Below, piece after piece: positions 54,871 to 63,258 of a stretch of DNA of 64,000 nucleotides; position 1 is the stretch's first letter, and each line of letters opens with the position of its first letter. The notes under the pieces were generated by a model. It did no database searches. It had not been told where the DNA came from and saw only the letters and a list, made by a program, of their open reading frames with translations. Source of the stretch: Desulfopila inferna (GTDB lineage: Bacteria; Desulfobacterota; Desulfobulbia; Desulfobulbales; Desulfocapsaceae); the NCBI RefSeq assembly GCF_016919005.1, contig NZ_JAFFQE010000012.1:1-64000 (forward strand). Reading direction: 5' to 3'. A program made the position numbers and the translations under genes.

Positions 54871-55560
54871 GTGACGACCAAACACCGAGCCCTCATTGTT
54901 TATTTCTCGCACAGCAGCCAAACCAGGAAACTGCTGCAGGCTTTTGCAGCAGGTCTTGCCGAAAGCGGAGTCGATGTAGGCTGGCAACAGCTGAAAACCA
55001 CCAGAAAGCTGCCGTTCCCACTGGGATCGGTATGGTCGACCATCATTATGATGGTGGAAACGTTTTTTCATCGTCGCTATGAGATCGAACCCCTGGATCA
55101 GCAAGATTTTGATGGCTGGGACGTGGTTATTCTTGCAGGACCAACATGGTCCTATAGCCCCTGCGGACCGGTTTTTTCTTTTTTTGATAGATACGGCATG
55201 CTCCTTTCGGGAAAGACGGTCATTCCTTTTATATCCTGCCGGGGGTATTGGCGGATGCATTACTTCCAGTTACGGTTGATGCTTGCCAGGAGAAAAGCCG
55301 TGACGCTGCAACCTATAATATTTTTACATACAGGAGCCGAGCCCTGGCGCACCATAGGCGTGTTTCTCAAGTTGGCTGGCAAGGCGCCAGATCTAGGACG
55401 GTCGTGGATAGGCAGGTATTATACGAGATTCGGTCATACCAGGGAGCAGGTTGATCTGGCACAGAGATTGGGGGCTGAATATGGTGTTGCTTTAAAGCGG
55501 CAGGAACTGGAGCAGATGAAGACTGTTGTGATAAAGGATGTAGAACCGGGCAGGGATTAG
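54871..55560 (+). CDS. Flavodoxin-fold protein
   Basis: 229 residues, GTG start at 54871. ALIVYFSHSSQTRKLLQAFA is a flavodoxin-type phosphate loop, and VVILAGPTWSYSPCGPVFSF a second FMN contact region. The C-terminal half is basic and divergent. Flavodoxin-fold NAD(P)H:quinone reductases and related proteins share this layout; no specific substrate is assigned. Confidence 0.7.
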   Translation: MTTKHRALIVYFSHSSQTRKLLQAFAAGLAESGVDVGWQQLKTTRKLPFPLGSVWSTIIMMVETFFHRRYEIEPLDQQDFDGWDVVILAGPTWSYSPCGPVFSFFDRYGMLLSGKTVIPFISCRGYWRMHYFQLRLMLARRKAVTLQPIIFLHTGAEPWRTIGVFLKLAGKAPDLGRSWIGRYYTRFGHTREQVDLAQRLGAEYGVALKRQELEQMKTVVIKDVEPGRD

Positions 55561-56014
55561 GAGGTTATCCGGGAACAGGCTTTTTCCTCAGATCTGGTAA
55601 GCGCAGACTCCGGAGCATTTTCAGGAAATCAAGGACACCATATGATTGTTTTTACCAGCATTAATTTCTGGAAATAACGATTATACGGGAGAAAGGTCAT
55701 TCTCGGACAGCCTCCTAGTATCTTACAAATTATTGTTCTTTTGAATTAAGCAGACGTGCCGTGAAAATACGGAACAAAAAGAAACCAGTATTGACTTGGA
55801 ATTCCTTTAGGGGAATTTTTTTTTAGGGGCACTGGCCCAAATGAGTTGCATGGCAATCTATCCCTGACTGCGCCGCAACCCAGAAATACTGAAACAATAA
55901 GAGTTGATGGACTCGTAAAGCTCGATCTAGGTCTTTGTAGATCTAGATCTGAAATAGTGATTCGCCGTACTGCTGTAATGCCAAATCACCGTTTAAGATA
56001 GTACGCCTAGTATA

Positions 56015-56070
56015 ACGAGCTTTCTCGAAATCGAGATTTATGCCCGTACGGGTGCTTATCGCGGATCATC
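56015..56070 (+). repeat. Dispersed repeat family A, copy 5 (5' truncated)
   Basis: ACGAGCTTTCTCGAAATCGA, GATTTATGCCCGTACGGGTG, CTTATCGCGGATCATC. Keeps the palindromic centre, lacks the AACCTG start. Confidence 0.8.
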
Positions 56071-56189
56071 TCAGCAACTCCGATGTACTTTTTACGAGGT
56101 CAGCAGAGTTGAAATACAACGGGCTGCAACGCATCTCATAGGAGATTCCCATGCGGCGCCTGCGATCCAGAAAAAAATTATTGTAACAG

Positions 56190-56290
56190 GAATCCCGAAG
56201 GGGATTGGGGCATATAGCCGATGGTTTTAACCACCGGAGACATTACGCACACACGATGAGTCCTGAAAGGACGATGTTAATACTTTTCAC
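56190..56290 (+). repeat. Three-hairpin noncoding repeat-like block
   Basis: Three short hairpins in a row: AATCCC-GAAG-GGGATT, TGGTT-TT-AACCA, GTCC-TGAAA-GGAC within ATGAGTCCTGAAAGGACGAT. This looks like a dispersed noncoding repeat type I have seen in many bacterial genomes, but I cannot name it with certainty. Confidence 0.45.
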
Positions 56291-56308
56291 CCAGAGGAGT
56301 TCGTTCTA

Positions 56309-56349
56309 ATCCTGCTGAGCTGGGCTCTTTAGATACTTCCTTGATGGGA
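56309..56349 (+). repeat. Dispersed repeat family B, copy 4 (5' part only)
   Basis: AATCCTGCTGAGCTGGGCTC, TTTAGATACTTCCTTGATGG. It matches the first 40 bp of copy 1 (including its CTCTT...ACTTCCTTG spacer) and lacks the long hairpin. Confidence 0.7.
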
Positions 56350-56406
56350 AATGTGGTTTGGTGATATAAATTATTTGTTTCAAACTACGCAGGAGTAGGG
56401 GGCGAC

Positions 56407-56457
56407 AATCCAGCTGAGCTGGATAAGTGGTTTGGCTGTAGAGGCAGATTCACGATT
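56407..56457 (+). repeat. Dispersed repeat family B, copy 5 (partial)
   Basis: AATCCAGCTGAGCTGGATAA followed by GTGG and a degenerate AGGCAGATTCACGA stretch; like copy 2 at the start only. Confidence 0.6.
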
Positions 56458-56511
56458 TATAATGTATTTTTCCTTTTTCTTGAATTTTTGGAGTTTTTCA
56501 GGAGTAAACCA

Positions 56512-57306
56512 CTAAAAATGGAGATTTCCCTCCAGGTAGAGTTGAAAATAGTAGTGGATCCACTTGTTGAAAAAGAGATAGATCAAAGCGGCGATGGAGA
56601 GAAAAGGTCCGAAGGGAATGCGGCTGGTGCCGCCTCTTCCTTGCTTTATCATGGCCGCTATACCGATAATGGAGCCGGTAAGTGAGCTGAAAAAAATCAC
56701 AAAGAGCAGAGACTGCCAGCCCAGAAATGCTCCTATCATTGCCAGAAGCTTTATATCTCCTCCTCCCATTCCCTCCTGTTTTCGTACAAGATAATAAAGG
56801 ACGGCAATGGCGTAGAGAGCACCGCCGCCTGCCAGAATGCCGATGACGGAACTTTGCCAGGTCAGGTTTGGATTGAAAAAGGAGAAGAAAAGTCCTAATA
56901 CTATAGCAGGCAGGCTGATCCGATCAGGAATGATCTGGTGATGTATGTCTATCCAGATAATGGCAAGCAGGGCAGCACAGAAGATGAAATAACCTGCAGC
57001 GGTGATACTGAGGCCGAATGAGGCAAAAACGGCGGCACTGAGCAGGGCCATCAACAGTTCGACAATAGGGTATTGGGGTGAAATTTTTGTCTTGCAGTGG
57101 CTGCACTTTCCCCGTAGAAAGAGATAGCTCGCCAGGGGGATATTCTCATACCAGAGAAGCGGAGTGCTGCACGCCGGACAATGTGATGCCGGGAAGACTA
57201 TCGACTTATCCTCCTGGGGAAGCCGGAGGATGACAACGTTGAGAAAACTGCCAACGATAGCCCCCAGAATCAAGGCGACGATGCTGATGATAAATTCAAT
57301 GTCCAT
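56512..57306 (-). CDS. Prepilin peptidase (PilD/GspO type)
   Basis: 264 residues from ATG at 57306. N-terminal zinc module CPACSTPLLWYENIP and CSHCKTKISPQYPIVE, then about seven membrane helices. Aspartate active sites: WIDIHHQIIPDRI and GMGGGDIKLLAMIGAF. It cleaves and N-methylates type IV pilin-like precursors, the natural partner of the GspE/PilB-type ATPase at 10.6-12.9 kb, though the two are far apart. No clear RBS. Confidence 0.9.
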   Translation of the reverse strand: MDIEFIISIVALILGAIVGSFLNVVILRLPQEDKSIVFPASHCPACSTPLLWYENIPLASYLFLRGKCSHCKTKISPQYPIVELLMALLSAAVFASFGLSITAAGYFIFCAALLAIIWIDIHHQIIPDRISLPAIVLGLFFSFFNPNLTWQSSVIGILAGGGALYAIAVLYYLVRKQEGMGGGDIKLLAMIGAFLGWQSLLFVIFFSSLTGSIIGIAAMIKQGRGGTSRIPFGPFLSIAALIYLFFNKWIHYYFQLYLEGNLHF

Positions 57307-57502
57307 GGTGTCGAAGAATAGGGCTCTTGAGGATATTGCAAAAGCATTTTTAACCGTCATTCAGTCCGGATCTGTGCTTGGGAGCGGAAAGATGTGGTCA
57401 ATGCAATTCATATATTGCCGAATACATACCTGATCATACAAACAGTCTTTGACTGAGTTTGATTGATAATCAATTATTTTAAAGAAAATTAACCAACCTA
57501 CT

Positions 57503-58288
57503 ATGGCTCAATATCAGGAAAATGCAACCATAATCCGTTTCGAGCAGTTTACCGAGGACAATATCCGGTTGACATTGCAGTCCGATAATATTGCCGCCGT
57601 GGCAAAGCCCGGCCAGTTTGTTATGATACGAACCGCCTTGGGCAAAGACCCTTTGCTGCGCCGCCCATTTTCCATTCACCAGAGCAGCACCAACGGCCGC
57701 ATCCAGATTCTATTCAAGGTTACCGGCAGGGGGACCTCCCTGTTAGCCCATTGCAAGGAAGGCGAGAATCTTTCCGTCTTTGGTCCTCTGGGGCACGGTT
57801 TCGATATACGACCAGACAGACCTGCCTGCCTAGTCGGCGGTGGCATGGGAATTGCCCCGATGTTTTTTCTGGCAAAAATGATCTGCCGAATGAAGAAGAA
57901 TACTGCCTCCGATCTGATAGTCTTCGGCGGGAGGACGAGAAAGGAGGTGGAGCCGCTGGTCGCTGATTTTGAACAAATGGGCATGCGTCTGCTGACAGCT
58001 ACGGATGATGGTACTTACGGGGCAAAAGGATTTGTAACCGAGCTGATTCACGGTCTTGAACTTCCCCGGGAGACTGTAGTATATGGTTGCGGACCCCATG
58101 CCATGATGCATCAGCTCCATATATTCTGCCACAGCAGAGGCATGGAATGCCAGGTTTCGGTCGAGAGTGTCATGGCCTGTGGAATGGGGGCCTGCCTGGG
58201 GTGCAACATTCCGGCGAAAAATGGAGAGTACGTCCATGTCTGTTATGAAGGACCCGTTTTCAAGGCGGAGGATCTGGTATGGAAGTGA
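57503..58288 (+). CDS. pyrK: Dihydroorotate dehydrogenase electron-transfer subunit PyrK
   Basis: 261 residues. FAD domain (PGQFVMIRTALGKDPLLRRP), NAD-binding part (CLVGGGMGIAPMFFLAKM) and C-terminal [2Fe-2S] cysteines in VMACGMGACLGCNIPA with a fourth Cys in VHVCYEGPVF. It passes electrons from PyrD to NAD+. Overlaps pyrD by 10 bp. Confidence 0.93.
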   Translation: MAQYQENATIIRFEQFTEDNIRLTLQSDNIAAVAKPGQFVMIRTALGKDPLLRRPFSIHQSSTNGRIQILFKVTGRGTSLLAHCKEGENLSVFGPLGHGFDIRPDRPACLVGGGMGIAPMFFLAKMICRMKKNTASDLIVFGGRTRKEVEPLVADFEQMGMRLLTATDDGTYGAKGFVTELIHGLELPRETVVYGCGPHAMMHQLHIFCHSRGMECQVSVESVMACGMGACLGCNIPAKNGEYVHVCYEGPVFKAEDLVWK

Positions 58289-59220
58289 TCAGGGACCAAG
58301 ATTCTTTTCCGGATCTGCGTGTTAATGTAGGCAGTTTGAAATTGCAGAATCCGGTAATGACCGCCTCCGGAACTTTCGGTTATGCCCGTGAGTTCGCCGG
58401 TCTGATGAACCTGCACCGGCTTGGCGGAGTGATCGTCAAGGGTATTTCGCTTGAGCCGAGACACGGTAATCCACCACCCAGGATTGTCGAGACCGCTTGC
58501 GGCATGCTCAACGCCATTGGCTTGGAAAATGTGGGAGTTGATCGTTTTATCGTCGAGAAAATGCCTTACCTGAGAGGATTGGGGATTCCAGTTATTGTCA
58601 ATGTTCTTGGTGATACCATCGATGAGTACAGGATAATCACCGAAAAGCTGGTGGGAGTTGAAGGAATATCCGCAGTTGAAGTCAACATCTCCTGCCCCAA
58701 TGTCAAGAAAGGCGGGGTCGCTTTCGGCAGTGATCCGGAAATGGCCAAAGCTGTTACCCGGACGGTGGCTGAGAGAAGCGATGTGCCGGTAATAGTCAAA
58801 CTCTCTCCCAATGTTTCGGATGTGGCGACGGTTGCCGCGGCAGTGGAGGATGGCGGTGCCGATGGCATTTCCCTTATAAATACGCTGATAGGAATGGCCG
58901 TCGATCTGCGGACCAGGACGCCGAAGCTCGCCAATGTCATCGGCGGCCTCTCCGGTCCGGCAATTAAACCGGTGGCACTGCGCATGGTCTATCAGGTCGC
59001 TCAAAGAGTCACCATTCCCGTGATCGGCATCGGCGGTATCGAAACAGCTGAGGATGCCCTGGAGTTTATGGTTGCCGGGGCCACGGCAATACAGGTGGGA
59101 ACGGCAAATTTTATCAATCCCAGAGCAGGCGAAGATATCGTGGAAGGCATCAGCCGCTTTGTGATCGAGGAGAAGCTCACCTCTATCAGGGAACTCATCG
59201 GCACTCTGCGGGTGGGTTAG
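58279..59220 (+). CDS. pyrD: Dihydroorotate dehydrogenase PyrD (class 1B)
   Basis: 313 residues. LRVNVGSLKLQNPVMTASGT, EVNISCPNVKKGG with the catalytic cysteine, VIGIGGIETAEDALEFMVAG (FMN phosphate). It oxidises dihydroorotate to orotate in pyrimidine synthesis, with PyrK. Start ATG at 58279 in the pyrK 3' end. Confidence 0.93.
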   Translation: MEVIRDQDSFPDLRVNVGSLKLQNPVMTASGTFGYAREFAGLMNLHRLGGVIVKGISLEPRHGNPPPRIVETACGMLNAIGLENVGVDRFIVEKMPYLRGLGIPVIVNVLGDTIDEYRIITEKLVGVEGISAVEVNISCPNVKKGGVAFGSDPEMAKAVTRTVAERSDVPVIVKLSPNVSDVATVAAAVEDGGADGISLINTLIGMAVDLRTRTPKLANVIGGLSGPAIKPVALRMVYQVAQRVTIPVIGIGGIETAEDALEFMVAGATAIQVGTANFINPRAGEDIVEGISRFVIEEKLTSIRELIGTLRVG

Positions 59221-59286
59221 CATGACTTCGATATGCTACTCCAGCTGCAAGTCTCAGATGAAAACGGCTGGGAGCAACAGGATTAC

Positions 59287-59964
59287 ATGAAAAAGTTGAT
59301 TTGTGCCAGTATTGGCAAAAATACCATGCTGGAGGCGCTGCAGCAGGCCTCTGCAGTTGCCGAAAGAACCGATATTATCGAAATCCGCCTGGATCTGATA
59401 GAAGATAGAGCTGTTGCACCTTTTTTGGAGCAGATTGCCAAACCCCTGCTTTTCACTAACAGAGCCTCCTGGGAAGGTGGTGGCTTCAATGGAGATGAAT
59501 CGGCCAGAATCGCCCTCTTGGCCGAAGCGGTGATTAGGACGGCGGCATACGTGGACCTCGAGCTTCTCGCACCTCCTCGATCCTGGAGCAGGTTGGAGCA
59601 AGAATGCGGCAGATCGGCGACAAAGCTGATTTGCTCATGGCATAATTTTCTGGAAACACCTGCCGACCCTGTGCTGCTAGACAAACTTGAACAAATGGCC
59701 GATAGCGGCGGCCACATCGGTAAGATAGTTACCATGGCCCGGGATTATCGTGACGTTCTGCGCGTGTTGAGCCTGCAGGAAAGGGCGGCCCAGCTTGATT
59801 TTCCCCTCATTGCCTTCTGTATGGGAGCAGCCGGCGTTATCAGCAGGGTGGCAAGCCCCGCGCTTGGCGGCTATATGACCTATTGTGCCGCCGACAATGG
59901 GGAGATGACCGCTTCGGGACAGATTACCGTGGATGATATGCTCGCTATCTACAGCTATCTCTAA
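59287..59964 (+). CDS. aroD: 3-dehydroquinate dehydratase, type I (AroD)
   Basis: 225 residues from ATG at 59287, chosen for the MKKLICASIGKNTMLEALQQ start with AGGAT upstream. Motifs: IEIRLDLIEDRAVAPFLEQI, LICSWHNFLETPAD, and VTMARDYRDVLRVLSLQE with the Schiff-base lysine nearby (GKIVTMA). Third step of the shikimate pathway. It precedes aroE with an 11-bp gap. Confidence 0.88.
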   Translation: MKKLICASIGKNTMLEALQQASAVAERTDIIEIRLDLIEDRAVAPFLEQIAKPLLFTNRASWEGGGFNGDESARIALLAEAVIRTAAYVDLELLAPPRSWSRLEQECGRSATKLICSWHNFLETPADPVLLDKLEQMADSGGHIGKIVTMARDYRDVLRVLSLQERAAQLDFPLIAFCMGAAGVISRVASPALGGYMTYCAADNGEMTASGQITVDDMLAIYSYL

Positions 59965-59975
59965 GATTAAAAAAA

Positions 59976-60812
59976 ATGAAGATAGATGGAAAAACCAGAA
60001 CGTATGGCATCATTGGCAACCCGGTGAGCCATTCGTTGAGCCCGGCCATGCATAATGCCGCCTTTGCCGCATTAGGAAAAAATTGCATCTATATCCCTTT
60101 TTGCGTAGAGGATGTCGGGGCGGCCATGCAGGGCCTGCGAGGGCTGAAGATTAAAGGAGTCAGCGTCACCATACCACACAAGGAAGCGGTTATGGCGCAC
60201 CTGGACCGTATTGATCCGGTGGCAGAGCGGATCGGGGCCGTCAATACCATCAAGCGTGAGCAGCATCATGGGTCGACACTGCTCTGTGGGTATAATACCG
60301 ATTGGCTGGGAGCCGTACGTCCTTTGCAGGAGCAGATACAACTAAAAGGCTCCCGTGCCGTTATACTTGGGGCCGGTGGCTCCGCCCGGGCAATAGGCTT
60401 CGGACTGCTGGAAGCTGGAGCAGAGATCCTGTTATGCAGCAGAACGGCCTCCCGAGGCAGAAACCTGGCCGCCGATCTTGGCTGTGAATGGTTCCCGCTG
60501 GCGGAAGGCTTCATTCCGGAGGGGCAGATCCTTATCAATGCCACCTCGGTTGGCATGGCTCCGCTGCAGGACAAAAGTCCGGTTCCGGAGAATATACCCG
60601 CAAAATTCAAAGTAGTCATGGACATCGTTTATGTACCGGCTACCACCAGGCTTCTTGCCGACGCCCAACGTTCAGGCTGTATCGCTATCAATGGTTTGGA
60701 GATGCTGCTCTACCAGGGAGTGGCTCAGTTTGAGCTGTGGACAGGGTTGCCGGCTCCGGTTGAGATAATGCGGCAGGTTCTGCTGGAGGCGGTCACTATC
60801 GGAGAAGAGTAA
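59976..60812 (+). CDS. aroE: Shikimate dehydrogenase AroE
   Basis: 278 residues. YGIIGNPVSHSLSPAMHNAA, GVSVTIPHKEAVMAHLD with the catalytic Lys, and Rossmann AVILGAGGSARAIGFGLLEA. It reduces 3-dehydroshikimate with NADPH. Last of pyrK-pyrD-aroD-aroE. Confidence 0.95.
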   Translation: MKIDGKTRTYGIIGNPVSHSLSPAMHNAAFAALGKNCIYIPFCVEDVGAAMQGLRGLKIKGVSVTIPHKEAVMAHLDRIDPVAERIGAVNTIKREQHHGSTLLCGYNTDWLGAVRPLQEQIQLKGSRAVILGAGGSARAIGFGLLEAGAEILLCSRTASRGRNLAADLGCEWFPLAEGFIPEGQILINATSVGMAPLQDKSPVPENIPAKFKVVMDIVYVPATTRLLADAQRSGCIAINGLEMLLYQGVAQFELWTGLPAPVEIMRQVLLEAVTIGEE

Positions 60813-60862
60813 GGTTTACCGCTCTGGATTCCGGGGATAGCCTGAAAAATTTACTATCCTGC

Positions 60863-61675
60863 TTAGCTTGGTTTGCAGCTGCGGACCACTACTTTATCGC
60901 CAACTCTTAAATTCAGAGTTTCCGCAGCATTTCCCATGTTTATGCCGATCTCGAGATCCCCTCGACTGTTGATCAGGGCCACGGGAAATCCTGCCGCCAC
61001 TTCTCCAAAAGTCGCCTGAATATCTCTGATCACTGTCGCACCGAGACATACTTCCACCGAATCTCTCATAGAGAAAAGATGTTCCTTCCCGATTGAAGTG
61101 GCAATATTGCCGAAATGGTCTATGGCGACGACCTCACCGATTATACAGTCATCTTCCATGCGCGCCGAGGGCATGATAACGGTAGCACACTCCTCTGCTG
61201 GTATTGCTGTTGCCAGTTCCCTTGGCGTCATCCCCGCGGCCAACCGGGCAGCGGCGGGTGCCATGATATCACGTCCATGGAAAGTACAGCTGCTGGTGGT
61301 TTTTGTTGAGATAATCAGCCGGTAGCAGCCGGAGAGCCTGCTGGAAGACAACAGGGGCGTGAGAATACCGTTATCCGGAGCAATGAAGAGATGCCCGGCT
61401 GCTTCGATTACAAGGATATGCCTGTCCATCCCCACACCCGGGTCGACCACGATCAGATGAATAGTCCCCGACGGAAAATATGGGTAGGATGCCGCCAGCA
61501 TTCGCGCTGCCCGGACAACGTTGTGAGCGGGGATCTCGTGGCAAATATCGACTATCCTTGTCTCAGGGCAAGTACGGAGAATAGCGCCTTTCATCACGCC
61601 TATATATTCGTCGGTATACCCGAAATCGGTGATCAGGCTGATGATGCCGTTAGGTTTAATCATTCGCGGCTTCAA
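60863..61675 (-). CDS. SAM hydroxide adenosyltransferase (DUF62 family)
   Basis: 270 residues, possibly starting at ATG 61663. ISLITDFGYTDEYIGVMKGA, IHLIVVDPGVGMDRHILVIE and FIAPDNGILTPLLS are the signatures of the SAM-hydrolysing/halogenase family; relatives without halogenase loops cleave SAM to adenosine and methionine using water. It overlaps mltA by 20 bp. Confidence 0.88.
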   Translation of the reverse strand: MKPRMIKPNGIISLITDFGYTDEYIGVMKGAILRTCPETRIVDICHEIPAHNVVRAARMLAASYPYFPSGTIHLIVVDPGVGMDRHILVIEAAGHLFIAPDNGILTPLLSSSRLSGCYRLIISTKTTSSCTFHGRDIMAPAAARLAAGMTPRELATAIPAEECATVIMPSARMEDDCIIGEVVAIDHFGNIATSIGKEHLFSMRDSVEVCLGATVIRDIQATFGEVAAGFPVALINSRGDLEIGINMGNAAETLNLRVGDKVVVRSCKPS

Positions 61676-62855
61676 AAGTATTTTTGATCAAAAAATAAAG
61701 ATATCCCTGCTCTTTCATGGCACCGGCTGCGGCCTGGGCCAAGGGGCCGCCACCCCAGAAGAGATCAACCCGGCCCGGACCCTTTATGGCTGCGCCGCTG
61801 TCCTGGGGAACAACAAAGCGATGCAGAGGGACCCAGTGGCTGATTTCGCCATTTTCGTCCAGTACAGGCCTCCTGGTGACAAGAAAGGCAACTGTCCCCA
61901 TGGGCAGGACCTCTTTGTCTATGGCAATCGATCTTTCGGCAGTCAGTGGTACGCCGATACTCCCCTTGGGGCCTTCATCCCCACCCCAGCCGAAGAAGAT
62001 GAACCTGCGATTATGGTTGAGAATACGGGAGACCTCTGCGGGATTGCGGCGCAGGTAGGCTCTGATTGCATTGGTATCCGCCTCTTCGAGAAGCATCTTC
62101 TTTTCATCGACCAGCAGCTTTCCGATGCTGGAATAAGAATGGCCGTTGTTGGTGCGATACTGCAGGGAACGGACACTTCCGTCGGGTAACCGGATTCTGC
62201 CCGAGCCCTGGACATGAAAAAGAAAGGCCTCAAAACGGTCTTTGAGGTAGACCAGTTCATAGTCCCGTAAAAGATCGGTGCCCTCAATTTCCTTTCGTCT
62301 CCAGTAGGGTTGGAATCTGCCGCCGTCGTCGATTCTGCCGATTACCTTTTTTCCCGATGCGGTTGTCCGCTCCACCAAATCAGAAGGTGTGGAGTGGAGT
62401 GGATGGATAAAGGGCGGTGAATGTGTCAGGCTTCCCGATACCAGCGGTTCATAGTAACCGGTAACCAGCATTTCCGCACCGCTTTTATGGCGCCCGCCGG
62501 CCTGATAAATGGTGAAATTTTCATGTATAATCCGATCAAGCTCCAGCGGTGTGGGTTCAAGGTCGATTATCTCTTGAAAAGCTGCAAGTGATTCGGCAAG
62601 CCAGGCGGCGGTATAAGGCATTCCGCCGATATTTACCGTTGTATCCTTTTCCAGGCTGCTAATAAAGCGATACTGGTGAGAGAGTGCAGTCTGCAGCGAG
62701 GCGGGATCACCGTCATCGAAAAAAAGAGGGGGGTTTTGGGGTTGGAAAATAACAGGGTGCTGATAACTGCAGCCCTGTAGAGAGATCATTGCCGCAATGA
62801 ACAAAAGTGCAGTTGTTTGACAGGCGGCTTTGCGAGCACTTGAACATTCCGGCAT
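61656..62855 (-). CDS. mltA: Membrane-bound lytic murein transglycosylase A (MltA)
   Basis: 399 residues. Lipoprotein signal (LLFIAAMISLQGCSY with the lipid Cys). MLVTGYYEPLVSGS and FFGWGGDEGPKGSIGVPLTA plus the 3D-domain end (GPGRVDLFWGGG) identify MltA. It cleaves peptidoglycan glycan strands at the outer membrane. RBS AGAAGGG. Confidence 0.92.
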   Translation of the reverse strand: MPECSSARKAACQTTALLFIAAMISLQGCSYQHPVIFQPQNPPLFFDDGDPASLQTALSHQYRFISSLEKDTTVNIGGMPYTAAWLAESLAAFQEIIDLEPTPLELDRIIHENFTIYQAGGRHKSGAEMLVTGYYEPLVSGSLTHSPPFIHPLHSTPSDLVERTTASGKKVIGRIDDGGRFQPYWRRKEIEGTDLLRDYELVYLKDRFEAFLFHVQGSGRIRLPDGSVRSLQYRTNNGHSYSSIGKLLVDEKKMLLEEADTNAIRAYLRRNPAEVSRILNHNRRFIFFGWGGDEGPKGSIGVPLTAERSIAIDKEVLPMGTVAFLVTRRPVLDENGEISHWVPLHRFVVPQDSGAAIKGPGRVDLFWGGGPLAQAAAGAMKEQGYLYFLIKNTFEAAND

Positions 62856-62976
62856 AATAAAATCCCTTCTGTGGGTACTACCTGGCGTCTAACGAAGCGA
62901 CTGGGCTAACTCCGTTACAGCCATCGCATATCTGTTGGCGTGATTCCACTGGGTGATGCATCAGCCCCAGTGCCTT

Positions 62977-63258
62977 TTAGTGAATATAGGCACCGGCGAA
63001 ATTTGATCCAGCTCGGCTGAAGCAGTGCCCATGGCGCAATTCTTCAAAGAGCTCCTGATATTCAGGTTGGTTAAGATCTATTTTCTGGCCGCCATCGACC
63101 AGATCGGCAGCTATTGGTGTGTCTGCATCAGCATAGGAGTAGGTGATGAACATGAAGAAACAAAGTATAAGAAAAATTAAAAAATTGTTGAAAGTGAAAA
63201 TAGACTTAATAATGGCACCTCTATTATATCTGGTTTTAATCTTGACTGTAAATTTCAT
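62977..63258 (-). CDS. Small exported protein of unknown function
   Basis: 93 residues from ATG at 63258. An N-terminal hydrophobic stretch (FTFNNFLIFLILCFFMFITY) with a likely cleavage after YSYADA and a short acidic mature part (IDLNQPEYQELFEELRHGHC). It overlaps the 3' end of the DHH gene by 23 bp. No RBS and no family recognised; the coding status is moderate. Confidence 0.4.
   Translation of the reverse strand: MKFTVKIKTRYNRGAIIKSIFTFNNFLIFLILCFFMFITYSYADADTPIAADLVDGGQKIDLNQPEYQELFEELRHGHCFSRAGSNFAGAYIH

Larger units (their letters stand above)
55561..56511. other. Repeat-rich gene-free stretch
   Basis: About 950 bp. Contains family A copy 5 (56015), a three-hairpin block (56190-56290), and family B copies 4 and 5 (56309, 56407). 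Between them are short palindromic bits such as AGATCTAGATCT near 55939. No supported gene, tRNA or CRISPR. Confidence 0.55.

Noticed and set aside
56245-56285. Hammerhead-ribozyme-like core (GATGAGTCC...GGACGA)
   Set aside because: The text resembles CUGAUGAG-UCC...GGA-CGAAAC, but the 5' CU and the 3' GAAAC core positions are wrong and no stem III is seen.
55561-56511. CRISPR array
   Set aside because: Repeats here are single copies of dispersed elements with unequal spacing, not regular direct repeats and spacers.
58243-59223. Minus-strand ORF (326 residues)
   Set aside because: Antisense shadow of pyrD.
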